A stretch of 58,006 bases of DNA from Aestuariivita sp. (lineage in GTDB: Bacteria; Pseudomonadota; Alphaproteobacteria; Rhodobacterales; Rhodobacteraceae). Below the pieces are notes generated by a model, which was not told the origin of the DNA, made no database searches, and saw only the letters and a list, made by a program, of their open reading frames with translations. Made by a program: the position numbers and the translations under genes. The first letter of the stretch is position 1, and the number at the start of each line of letters is the position of its first letter. The stretch covers positions 1 to 58,006 of the forward strand of contig JAPORY010000093.1 in the NCBI GenBank assembly GCA_026709985.1, written 5' to 3'. Below, in pieces: positions 45,305-53,856 of this stretch.

Positions 45305-45411
45305 GACTGATGACGGAAACAGTTTAAGAAAAATTGAGAAAGGTGAGTCAATCAAGGAACTTGCGGAAAACGACAAGGACTACGCGTTGCAAGGGATATG
45401 ATGTTATTGCC

Positions 45412-45873
45412 ATGATATCGTTTTTTCTAAATGGTCAGGTAGCGCAGACCGATGTCGCGCCCGATACACCGCTATTGTGGGTGCTGCGAGATGTAATGGG
45501 GTTGACGGGGACAAAGTACGGTTGCGGAGCTGGGCTTTGCGGGGCCTGTACCGTTCATATTGATGGCTTAGCGGTGCGATCCTGTGTTGAGCCCATTGAA
45601 GCGGTACAAAGTAAGGCAGTGGTCACAATTGAGGGGCTCGGCACACCAAGCAAGCCGCATCCGTTACAAGTAGCATGGCGGGATCGAAACGTTTCACAAT
45701 GCGGGTATTGCCAATCGGGCCAGATTATGTCGGCGGCCGCCTTGTTAGACTCAAAGCCATCACCGACTCTGGCTGAAGTGAAAACGGCAATGAACGGGAA
45801 TCTATGTCGATGCGGTTGCTATCCCCGAATAGCAGCGGCAATTATGGCGGTCGCCGAAGGCTCCACGATATAA
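45412..45873 (+). CDS. Isoquinoline 1-oxidoreductase-like [2Fe-2S] subunit
   Basis: A 153-residue electron-transfer subunit of a molybdenum hydroxylase. The plant-type ferredoxin cluster is bound by [18 protein letters not shown] near residue 40-57 plus a later Cys in RSCVEP. The second cluster uses [10 protein letters not shown] near 100 and [10 protein letters not shown] near 135. ATG 45412 starts the normal IorA-like N-terminus ISFFLNGQ. It lies 11 bp before the large subunit. Electrons pass from the Mo site through both clusters to an acceptor, often a membrane cytochrome, which is not encoded here. Confidence 0.92.
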   Translation: MISFFLNGQVAQTDVAPDTPLLWVLRDVMGLTGTKYGCGAGLCGACTVHIDGLAVRSCVEPIEAVQSKAVVTIEGLGTPSKPHPLQVAWRDRNVSQCGYCQSGQIMSAAALLDSKPSPTLAEVKTAMNGNLCRCGCYPRIAAAIMAVAEGSTI

Positions 45874-45884
45874 ATAGCGTCACG

Positions 45885-48074
45885 ATGAAAATCACGCGCC
45901 GTAAGTTATTGTGGACCGCTGGAATTGGCGGTGGCAGCCTGGTGGTTGGATGGATGGTTTATGGCAGAGGCCCAGGACCAGTCGTTCCGCGTTCGGTTGA
46001 TGGCTTCCTGCCAAATGCTTTTTTGGAGTTGTCTCCCGACAATTCAATTTATTTCTACTGCCCTCGAGACGAGATGGGTCAAGGGGTGACGACAGGTTTA
46101 GCGACTCTCGTCGGTGAAGAACTCGACGTTGAACCCACCGAACTAAAGGTCAAATTCGCGACTGTTCATCCCGCTTACAACAACCCCGCCTTTCGCTATC
46201 AAGGAACCGGCGGTAGTACGTCAATGAAGGCCCATTTCATGCCGTTGCGCCAGACTGCGGCAGATACACGACAACTGTTACTCAATGCGGCAAGTCAGGA
46301 TCTCGGAGTAAAGGCGAGTGAATTACGAACGAGGCGTGGGCACATCTGGATGTCAGAGACCGAAACCTATCCGTACGGCGCTTTTATTGCAACCGCTGCG
46401 ATGCTGCCAATGCCCGAGGGTACAGACCTAAAGCCTCGCCGGAATTGGCGATATATCGGAAAAGAGGGACAGCGCGTAGACGGGTTAGAAAAGGCCACGG
46501 GGATCGCGAAGTACGGCATAGACGTTCGGATCAAAGACCTGCATCGATCGGTCGTTCGGCGACCACCAGTTGCAGGGAGCACGTTGCGCTCTTGGGACGA
46601 CACTAGGGCACGAGAGCAGCAAGGTGTTATTCTAATTGCACCGATCAGCACGGGCGTCGTCGTGGTTGCTAAAGAGTATTGGCAAGCAAAGACGGCTTCG
46701 GAGCTGCTGGAGATTGAGTGGGAGGAGCCCGAACTCACGCAAGTCGACTCGCGGCAGATACGGAACGATTATGAGTTGGCTATAGATAACGACGAGGGTT
46801 CGGCTCAAGAGGGCGGTGATGTCGTTGAGGGATTCGCGGCGGCGCAGCGTGTTATCAGCGCAGATTTTTGGACGCCCTATCTCGCACATGCGCCGATGGA
46901 ACCAATGAATGCCGTGGTTCGAATTGGGCAAGATCGAGTTGACGTTTGGTCGGGGACACAGAGTCCAGCTGGCACAAGGGGGCTAGTGGCAAGAACTCTG
47001 AAGCTTGAGGCCTCAAAGGTCTATGTTCATTCGACCCTTATGGGAGGAGGGTTCGGTCGCCGTGGAGCACTAACGCATATTGCTGAAGCCGCGGAAGCAG
47101 CCGCCAAGAGCAGTAAACCAGTACAGGTCATTTGGAGTCGCGAAGACGATATTCAAAATGGCTACTATCGTCCTGCAGCTCTTATGCGTATCAAGGCGGG
47201 ATTAGCTTTAGATGGTCAGCTGAACGCTTGGGAAGCCGTTCGAGTCGGCAGTAACATTGAACCGAGTTTAGTCAACTTAGCGCTCCCCGGTGTCTTACCA
47301 AAACTGCCCGATGATCTTATAGCCGCTGCCGTTGGTTTATCAGACAAGGCAACACGCGATTGGTTCGTCGCTCCAAGTAGTGTCGAAGGCCTGTACGGCG
47401 ATTACCATGTACCAAATTACCGCATTCGCAACGTCACTCGGAACCATGGCTTGCCATTGATGTTCTGGCGGTCGGTCGGCCATTCCCAAACAGCATTCGC
47501 GAAAGAGAGCATCCTAGATATTGCAGCCCATACATTAGACATTGACCCAGTCGAGCTGCGCCTGCGTAACACACAACAAAATCCACGATTGCACCAGGTT
47601 ATAAGAGCTGCAGGTGAAAGAATGCGGCGGTTGCCGCAGATTGCTGGTCGTGGACTGGGGATTGCAGCCCATGCCTCGTTTGATTCATTTGTAGCACAAG
47701 TGGCGGAAGTGTCTGTAGAGGGAAAGACTATTCGAATTCACCGTGTTATCTGCGTTATTGACTGTGGCTTGGCAGTGAATCCAGATATCGTTCGCGCCCA
47801 AATGGAGGGATCGATTGTCTTTGGGTTGAGCGCCACACTTTATGGAGATTTGCAGGTTAAGAATGGGCGGATTTTAGAGAGCAATTTTCATGATTATCCC
47901 ATCTTGCGGATGGAGGACACACCAGAAATAGAGGTCATTATACTTGACAGTGATTTGCCACCCTCAGGGGTCGGAGAGCCCGGCGTGCCACCAATCGCAC
48001 CAGCGGTTGCCAATGCGGTTTTTGCAGCCACGGGAGAGCGCTTGCGCGAACTACCACTAAACCCGACAGTTTAG
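45885..48074 (+). CDS. Isoquinoline 1-oxidoreductase-like molybdopterin-binding large subunit
   Basis: A 729-residue periplasmic xanthine-oxidase-family subunit. It starts [20 protein letters not shown], a twin-arginine signal followed by a hydrophobic stretch. Cofactor-binding segments are [20 protein letters not shown] near residue 55, [10 protein letters not shown], and [19 protein letters not shown] near 385. The C-terminal [19 protein letters not shown] near 700 holds the catalytic Glu. The related IorB enzymes hydroxylate N-heterocycles or oxidise aldehydes. XdhC-type maturation genes are not in the window. The substrate is unknown. The upstream frame to 45804 overlaps the small subunit and is not coding. 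Confidence 0.93.
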   Translation: MKITRRKLLWTAGIGGGSLVVGWMVYGRGPGPVVPRSVDGFLPNAFLELSPDNSIYFYCPRDEMGQGVTTGLATLVGEELDVEPTELKVKFATVHPAYNNPAFRYQGTGGSTSMKAHFMPLRQTAADTRQLLLNAASQDLGVKASELRTRRGHIWMSETETYPYGAFIATAAMLPMPEGTDLKPRRNWRYIGKEGQRVDGLEKATGIAKYGIDVRIKDLHRSVVRRPPVAGSTLRSWDDTRAREQQGVILIAPISTGVVVVAKEYWQAKTASELLEIEWEEPELTQVDSRQIRNDYELAIDNDEGSAQEGGDVVEGFAAAQRVISADFWTPYLAHAPMEPMNAVVRIGQDRVDVWSGTQSPAGTRGLVARTLKLEASKVYVHSTLMGGGFGRRGALTHIAEAAEAAAKSSKPVQVIWSREDDIQNGYYRPAALMRIKAGLALDGQLNAWEAVRVGSNIEPSLVNLALPGVLPKLPDDLIAAAVGLSDKATRDWFVAPSSVEGLYGDYHVPNYRIRNVTRNHGLPLMFWRSVGHSQTAFAKESILDIAAHTLDIDPVELRLRNTQQNPRLHQVIRAAGERMRRLPQIAGRGLGIAAHASFDSFVAQVAEVSVEGKTIRIHRVICVIDCGLAVNPDIVRAQMEGSIVFGLSATLYGDLQVKNGRILESNFHDYPILRMEDTPEIEVIILDSDLPPSGVGEPGVPPIAPAVANAVFAATGERLRELPLNPTV

Positions 48075-48608
48075 CAGTCCTTGATCATGGATCACATCAA
48101 CGCGCCAAAAAATGTCGTCCACCATCGCGTCATAACATAGGGGTAAATTTTCCAGGGTGTACTACATCGGCCTGAATTAGCCTTTATTGATCAAAAGATA
48201 GTCGACCGAAATCATCAATCGTCCCGTGAGCCGACTATCACAAAAATAGCGCAGGATATTGATACCCGTTATTTCCTAACGCTGGAACATCGGTCTGGGT
48301 CGCGTTTCAGACGACGGCAGAAACTCACGGTGGGTGTTCAGTAACCGCCGTCAAAAATTCAAGCTATTCATGGTTTTCGACTCAATAGCCTACGACGCAA
48401 GACTGAAAGCTACCTAAACTCTAAAGCCATCGTGAATTAACGCTTTGGACAGGCGAACCAACGCAGCCTCTAAGGAAATGCTAACGTCATCAAGAGCGAC
48501 ATCCTCAATCATTTTTGTTTCTGCGGAGGATGACGGCCATGAACTTGACGGGACCTAGCCAACTGGCTAGTTGCTATGCGATACAAAATTCTAACAAGGA
48601 GCCACGAC
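48075..48608. other. Gap between the Mo-hydroxylase genes and trxA
   Basis: About 530 bp with no supported gene on either strand. The last 30 bases hold the trxA ribosome site. The rest looks like decayed coding DNA of unknown origin. Confidence 0.4.
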
Positions 48609-48929
48609 ATGCAGACGATCGCCGTCACGGACAGCACTTTCGAAACTGAGGTTACAAATTCTGATATTCCAGTAGTCGTTGATTTCTGGGCTGAATGGTG
48701 CGGACCTTGCAAGCAAATCTCACCTGCCCTTGATACATTGGCGAAGGAGTTGGCGGGCAAAGTTAAGATTGCCAAAATAAATGTTGACGAGAATCAAGAT
48801 TCACCAACACGAATGGGTGTTCGAGGTATACCCGCTTTGTTCCTATTCAAAGACGGCGAGGTCGTATCAAACCGTTCAGGAGCAGCGTCATATGCCGCTT
48901 TGAGGGATTGGATTAACGACGCGATTTAG
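48609..48929 (+). CDS. trxA: Thioredoxin
   Basis: A 106-residue thioredoxin with [18 protein letters not shown] (redox Cys pair near residue 31-34) and the cis-Pro loop [13 protein letters not shown] near 74. ATG 48609 has AAGGAG seven bases upstream; the frame is open to 48576 without such a site. It reduces protein disulfides in the cytoplasm. In many alphaproteobacteria trxA follows addA on the same strand. Here it is on the opposite strand with 1.6 kb of decayed DNA between, so a local inversion or relocation is likely. Confidence 0.95.
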   Translation: MQTIAVTDSTFETEVTNSDIPVVVDFWAEWCGPCKQISPALDTLAKELAGKVKIAKINVDENQDSPTRMGVRGIPALFLFKDGEVVSNRSGAASYAALRDWINDAI

Positions 48930-49602
48930 TTCGCAAGGTCGGGAATTTAGAATAGGCGGTTGGCCCGCGAAGCGCCGTAGCAGATTTGCTAACTTTATCA
49001 GATCAGGGGGTATTGATCAAAGAGGTGTTACGCGATCCACCGTTTTCGGTTTCCTCAAGCCTAGTATCCGGAAATTATTGAATTGCTGGTTTGTAATTCA
49101 AAACGGCAGCAGATTTTTAATGACTTGATATTCCCATCAATTTAATGATGTTGGTACACTAGTTTCGATATTTGGAAACAATGGTCAGAAGCTTCGACGA
49201 GTTGTGGCACAGAAAGGATGCCGACAAGAGGCCAACACAGTTACTCCTATTCATCTACGTGATGCAGTGCTTAGCCGTATTCGCAGTTTTGCTAATGTTG
49301 CAATGACCATGGACTGTACCCATGTTCGCAGTCACTTTCGGTGTTTTCTTTATCTTTGCAGCAATCAGATCGGAGAACGAAGCAATGGTGAGTCGGATTG
49401 ATGCAAGCTTGGCAAAGCTGCATTAGGAAGCGGCAAAACGCGACAAAGACAATCTACGGTGGACGGTTGGCCTAGCCATAGCTTGCACCACGATCATACT
49501 CGGTGCAATGGTCGTAATGCTAACATTAACCCCGCCAAACTGAGTTTTGCGGCTGGATCTCGAATTCTGAATCCCTACAATTAGTCCACTGGTAACCCGA
49601 TC

Positions 49603-49699
49603 AGAAGATCCGGCCCGTCCTAGCCTTTTTCCAAATATGATAGTGCGGGCGATTCGCTTGTCTCTGTGCCATGCTGTCAATAGTAAGCGCCCCTGATTG
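49603..49699 (-). repeat. 97-bp direct repeat, truncated copy
   Basis: About 94 of 97 bases match 50374-50470. It contains the ribosome region and the first 22-23 codons of the small minus-strand gene (starting at 49672), which here runs into a TGA stop directly after GRIF. Confidence 0.9.
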
Positions 49700-50100
49700 C
49701 CAATAATTTTTCGAAAAATTCAACACTAAATGGGAAAGTGCCGCTTCTTCCTTTCTCTACAAAATCACAGTCAGATAATCCGAACGCCTATCCTTTGAAC
49801 TCTCCACTGGAGGGCAATCGCGCCTGGGTTATCTGCGATTCTTTAACGACGCTGGCGGTAAGTCGACTTCACATGCCCGGCAAGACCGTGCCGCGGTTAG
49901 AGAAGGAAGTCTTTACTAACATCGTCAAACTTGTGCTCGGAGTATTGCCGCGATCAGACTATTGACAAGCATTATTCAAGTGCCTTATATGTGTGGGATA
50001 TACGGCATGAGGGGGAAGGGATTTTTTTCTTTTTGTCTTTCCTCGTACCATCTTCATGGCTCGTGTCCGCTGCCCGCTCTGGACGGGAAATAGATGACGG

Positions 50101-50130
50101 AGGGATGGAAGTTCCATCCCTTTCGTTTTT
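50101..50130 (+). terminator. Rho-independent terminator
   Basis: AGGGATGG pairs with CCATCCCT around a five-base loop, followed by TTCGTTTTT on the plus strand. It would stop transcription coming from the trxA side before it meets addA. Confidence 0.65.
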
Positions 50131-50275
50131 CTGGAAAGCAAACTTTCTGTCGCCAAAATCCTCAAAACCGGTTGAAATCGCTCTGATCGGACGCGATTAA
50201 CCGCGCCTATAGGCCCCTAGATGGTAGCTGGTTCCTGTTATTTTATGCGTCGATTTTCGGTGCACATTTTGGATC

Positions 50276-50443
50276 CTAGCCGTCCAACACCATGACCTGA
50301 TCGCGGGCTAGACCGAGTTTCTTGACGGCCCGTTGCGCGGATTGCCGATGCGTATAGGCCGTCGCCAGCCGATAGAAGATCCGGCCCGTCCTGGCCTTTT
50401 TCCAAATATGATAGTGCGGGCGATTCGCTTGTCTCTGTGCCAT
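50276..50443 (-). CDS. Small basic hypothetical protein
   Basis: A 55-residue protein beginning MAQRQANRPHYHIWKKARTG, with RLATAYTHRQSAQRAVKKLG and ending QVMVLDG. ATG 50443 is inferred because the homology with the truncated copy at 49603-49699 begins just upstream; the open frame reaches 50503. It resembles small strand-helix-strand proteins, but no family is recognised. The duplicated 5' end suggests it is part of a mobile or repeated unit. Confidence 0.45.
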   Translation of the reverse strand: MAQRQANRPHYHIWKKARTGRIFYRLATAYTHRQSAQRAVKKLGLARDQVMVLDG

Positions 50444-50470
50444 GCTGTCAATTGTAAGCACCCCTGATTG
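50374..50470 (-). repeat. 97-bp direct repeat, copy in the intact small gene
   Basis: Partner of 49603-49699 in the same orientation, with about three differences. It spans the upstream region and first 23 codons of the 55-residue gene. Confidence 0.9.
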
Positions 50471-50511
50471 ACAGAATGCGCTCAGGTCCGAGTAGCATCT
50501 CAAATAGTTGC

Positions 50512-53500
50512 TTAAGCGCTAATTTCCACTCGATTGCCTGCCTCGCGCACAAGCTCTGATGGCAGAGACATCAGACAAGCAGTACGAGTCCATAAAATCG
50601 CGGTTTCAACCCGTCGACCAGGATAAACTTCTGTCAGAGCATGTTCATAAGCAGCCATTTGTCGCAACAAACCTTCGGGAACGTCATCGACAGTTTCTGG
50701 AACGAGCGTATTCGTCTTGAAGTCTACCGCAAGTAAATGATCAGGAAGAAAAATCAACCGATCAATGATGCCGTACAGTCGTACCTCACCCCAGTCGGCA
50801 GAAATAGGCACCTCGGTTAAGGCTGGTGAATTAAACAACTGCTTGACTTCGGGATTTTCGAGTACGGCAATAGCTTCCGATATAATCGGTTCAGCATCCT
50901 CTTGAGCAAGGTCAAGAAGTTCGTATGCCGTATCCAACCATTCATCTCTGGGGAGTGGAGGCAGAACCTCCAACAGCAGATGCAAGTGTGTGCCACGAAT
51001 CATAGCGAGTTCTTGATCAATATTCGCGTCGCTTCCCAGAGCTTTCGCACCACCGAGATCAGAAGGGGAAATGACCTTCTTGCTCGGCGGCGCCGGCGGT
51101 GCGCTACAAGTATATAGTGACGGCAGTGGCGGGAACGCGGTTGTCGGTTGACTAGAAGCAGTTGCCGATAATTCGGACCATTTACCGTTCTCAAGTCGCA
51201 ATCCGGTACCAAGTTCGAATTCATGGTCGCAACCACCGTAATCGTGCAAGACGCTCTCAAGGCGTTGATACCAAGAATTTTCCTTTACTCTGTCACCAGC
51301 CGCCGCAACGATAAGCCACTTCTCCGCTCGCGTCGCAGCGACATAGAATAAACGTAGACGCTCTTGTTCTTCAAACTGCTGCTCTTCATGTAGAGTGGTC
51401 AAGACTTCCGCCGGTGCAACATCCTTACTCACACGCCAAATGGGAATGTCTCTATGAAGAAGCACGGGACCTTTTGCCGCCCCGCGTTGATCATCAGCCG
51501 TATCTGGAAGGATAACCACGGGTGCCTCAAGGCCTTTGGCACCGTGAACCGTCATAACGCGGATCATGTCACCCGCGTCGTCAATTTGCCGCTTAACTTC
51601 AAGCATATCGGTTTCCAACCACGACAGAAAACCAGAAAGCGACGGTATCCCAAGCCGCTCATAACCAAGTGCTTGAGCCAACAGCGCATTGATACCCTCC
51701 TCGGCTTCCCGGCCAAGTCGGCTGAGGAAATGATGACGACCGCGATGACGAGTGAGAATGCGTTCAAGCAGTTCGTAAGGCTTGCAGAATTCCGTGTGGT
51801 CCCGCAAGTCATGCAAAATTGCTACGGTTTTGGGGAAATTTTCAGACTGATGACGCAGTGCTTGCCATAACAGAGTTTTTTCGGGTCGCTTATGAGCGAC
51901 CGAAAACAAATCTTGCTCACTCCAGCCAAACAACGGCGACCGCAAGGCTGTAGCCAAAGACAGGTCGTCCTCTGGCGTCACTAGGAATGAGAGTAGAGCG
52001 ATGAGATCACGCACCGCAAGTTCAGAAACTACTTTCAGTCGATCGGTTCCCGCAATCGGCAAATCATAGAGTTTACAGGCGCGGATAATCTCAGCAAATA
52101 GCATACTGCGTCGCTGCACCAGAATCAAAATATCGCCAGCCGTGATCGGTTTGAAACCAGACCCCGCTGGGATTGGGGTCTTGAGCTCAATCAATCTTCT
52201 TAACTGGCTTGCGATGGAGTCGGCAAGAACCACGGCGTGATGCTTTTCGCTTAACTGATCAACCGGTTCGTACCAAGGCGCATCGGCATCGGTTCCAAGA
52301 GACGGAACGACTGGCCAGAGATCAACGCGGCCCGGTAGCCAGTCGTTGAAGGCGAGATGCGTGGCATCATCAAAGCCCGCACTCTCGCAATCCAAAAACA
52401 AGTTATCAACCGTGTGAAGGATAGCGGGAGCCGAGCGAAATGAATACTCAAGATTGCACTCCTGTAGCTCCTGACCGGCAGTTGCAAGCTGGTCCGAATA
52501 ATGCTGTTTCAAAAGATCAAAACCCGAGGGATCGGCACCTTGAAAGGAATAAATCGATTGTTTCTTGTCACCGACAACAAAAATTGATCGATGATTTGGC
52601 GAGTCGTGCAACTCGCTGCTGAAGAACTCCTGACTTAGTTTCTTGATGACGCTCCACTGGATTGGGCTGGTGTCTTGCGCCTCGTCCACTAAAATGTGGT
52701 CAATACCGCCGTCCAGTCGGTACAATACCCATTGGGCAACGGCTGGATCGCTCAAGAGACGCAACGACCGACTGATTAGGTCATCAAAATCTAACCAACC
52801 GCGAATTAGCTTGTGCTGTTCATATTCAGCGATAAAAACCCGGGCGAAGTTGTGGAGATCAATGGTCTTGATCGCCAGTTCGAAATTCAGCCGCTGGGGC
52901 CGAGCTTCGGCAAGTCGAGTCATCAGCAAGTTGGCTTGCGCATTTATGCGGTAATCAACTTTGGCTCTTTTGGACGGTATTTTATCGATCTTTGGAGAAA
53001 ACGGCTCCTGTGCGCCCGAACCCGTCAGGAAAATATGTTCTAACTTGGGAAGAGCGGCGTAATCTAGGGAGGATACTTCCAAGAGATGTGCCGCCATCTT
53101 GCGATCGGTGGGACCCTCGCTTTTTGCGAGTGCCTCGGTGACAGTGTTGAGAATATCTTGCACATCAGGAAGAAAAACCTGTGCGCAAATTTTTTCTTCG
53201 CTGATGTCGTGAGGCAGCCCGAATAGCGCGAATAACTCTGGAGGATAAATGTTATCGGTAAAGCTTTCGCGGTAGTCAGTTGCAGCGGCGGCAAAGCGAT
53301 CAAGATTGGAACCATTGGGATGACGCAGAAGGTTTGCAATAAGATGTTGATGCTCACCGTCGGCAATTTTGGCGATAACTTCTGATCGGAGGAGCAGAGA
53401 TGATCGGTCGTCAATCTCAGAAAATTGTAGGCTGACTTTTGCTTCAAGGGGAAAACGCCGCAGGAGGCCGGCGCAAAAGGAATGAACCGTCTGAATTTTG

Positions 53501-53856
53501 AGACCCCCAGGCGTCTCAATAGCACGGGCAAATAGTGTGCGAGCAACGCGAAGTTCTTTTTGATCAAGTTCTTTCTCCACCCCCAGATCACGAAGCATTT
53601 TGCGTAACTTCTGGTCGGGAAGCATTGCCCACTCGCCGAGGCGATCAAACAAGCGGTTCTGCATTTCACTAGCGGCGGCTTTGGTGAAGGTTATACATAG
53701 AATTTTCTGCGGCTGCACACCAAGCAGCAACAGACGCGCAACCCGATCGGTCAAAACCTTGGTTTTTCCGGAGCCGGCATTTGCTGACAACCAAGTAGAA
53801 TTTTTGGGGTTAGATGCCGTGACTTGGGCAATCGTCGCTGGGTGGTCTGGATTCAT
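50512..53856 (-). CDS. addA: Double-strand break repair helicase-nuclease AddA
   Basis: A 1114-residue UvrD-type helicase with a C-terminal nuclease. Walker A is LSANAGSGKTKVLTDRVARL near residue 25. Further helicase motifs are HILVDEAQDTSPIQW (motif II), FVVGDKKQSIYSFQGADPSGF (III), VMTVHGAKGLEAPVVILPD (V) and RLRLFYVAATRAEKWLIVAA (VI). The RecB-like nuclease has HLHLLLEVLP and LYGIIDRLIFLPDHLLAVDFKTN. ATG 53856 overlaps the addB stop (ATGA). With AddB it resects double-strand breaks up to a recombination hotspot for RecA loading. The gene appears intact. Confidence 0.96.
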   Translation of the reverse strand: MNPDHPATIAQVTASNPKNSTWLSANAGSGKTKVLTDRVARLLLLGVQPQKILCITFTKAAASEMQNRLFDRLGEWAMLPDQKLRKMLRDLGVEKELDQKELRVARTLFARAIETPGGLKIQTVHSFCAGLLRRFPLEAKVSLQFSEIDDRSSLLLRSEVIAKIADGEHQHLIANLLRHPNGSNLDRFAAAATDYRESFTDNIYPPELFALFGLPHDISEEKICAQVFLPDVQDILNTVTEALAKSEGPTDRKMAAHLLEVSSLDYAALPKLEHIFLTGSGAQEPFSPKIDKIPSKRAKVDYRINAQANLLMTRLAEARPQRLNFELAIKTIDLHNFARVFIAEYEQHKLIRGWLDFDDLISRSLRLLSDPAVAQWVLYRLDGGIDHILVDEAQDTSPIQWSVIKKLSQEFFSSELHDSPNHRSIFVVGDKKQSIYSFQGADPSGFDLLKQHYSDQLATAGQELQECNLEYSFRSAPAILHTVDNLFLDCESAGFDDATHLAFNDWLPGRVDLWPVVPSLGTDADAPWYEPVDQLSEKHHAVVLADSIASQLRRLIELKTPIPAGSGFKPITAGDILILVQRRSMLFAEIIRACKLYDLPIAGTDRLKVVSELAVRDLIALLSFLVTPEDDLSLATALRSPLFGWSEQDLFSVAHKRPEKTLLWQALRHQSENFPKTVAILHDLRDHTEFCKPYELLERILTRHRGRHHFLSRLGREAEEGINALLAQALGYERLGIPSLSGFLSWLETDMLEVKRQIDDAGDMIRVMTVHGAKGLEAPVVILPDTADDQRGAAKGPVLLHRDIPIWRVSKDVAPAEVLTTLHEEQQFEEQERLRLFYVAATRAEKWLIVAAAGDRVKENSWYQRLESVLHDYGGCDHEFELGTGLRLENGKWSELSATASSQPTTAFPPLPSLYTCSAPPAPPSKKVISPSDLGGAKALGSDANIDQELAMIRGTHLHLLLEVLPPLPRDEWLDTAYELLDLAQEDAEPIISEAIAVLENPEVKQLFNSPALTEVPISADWGEVRLYGIIDRLIFLPDHLLAVDFKTNTLVPETVDDVPEGLLRQMAAYEHALTEVYPGRRVETAILWTRTACLMSLPSELVREAGNRVEISA

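Larger units (their letters stand above)
48930..50275. other. Decayed 1.3-kb stretch between trxA and addA
   Basis: No intact gene is supported. Around 49425-49543 the plus strand encodes EAAKRDKDNLRWTVGLAIAC followed by TTIILGAMVVMLTLTPPN, the membrane-anchored C-terminus of a small coiled-coil protein whose upstream part is interrupted by a stop. A truncated copy of the gene at 50276-50443 lies at 49603-49699. A plus-strand frame at 49738-49965 is open but unrecognised, and a terminator follows at 50101. Confidence 0.45.
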
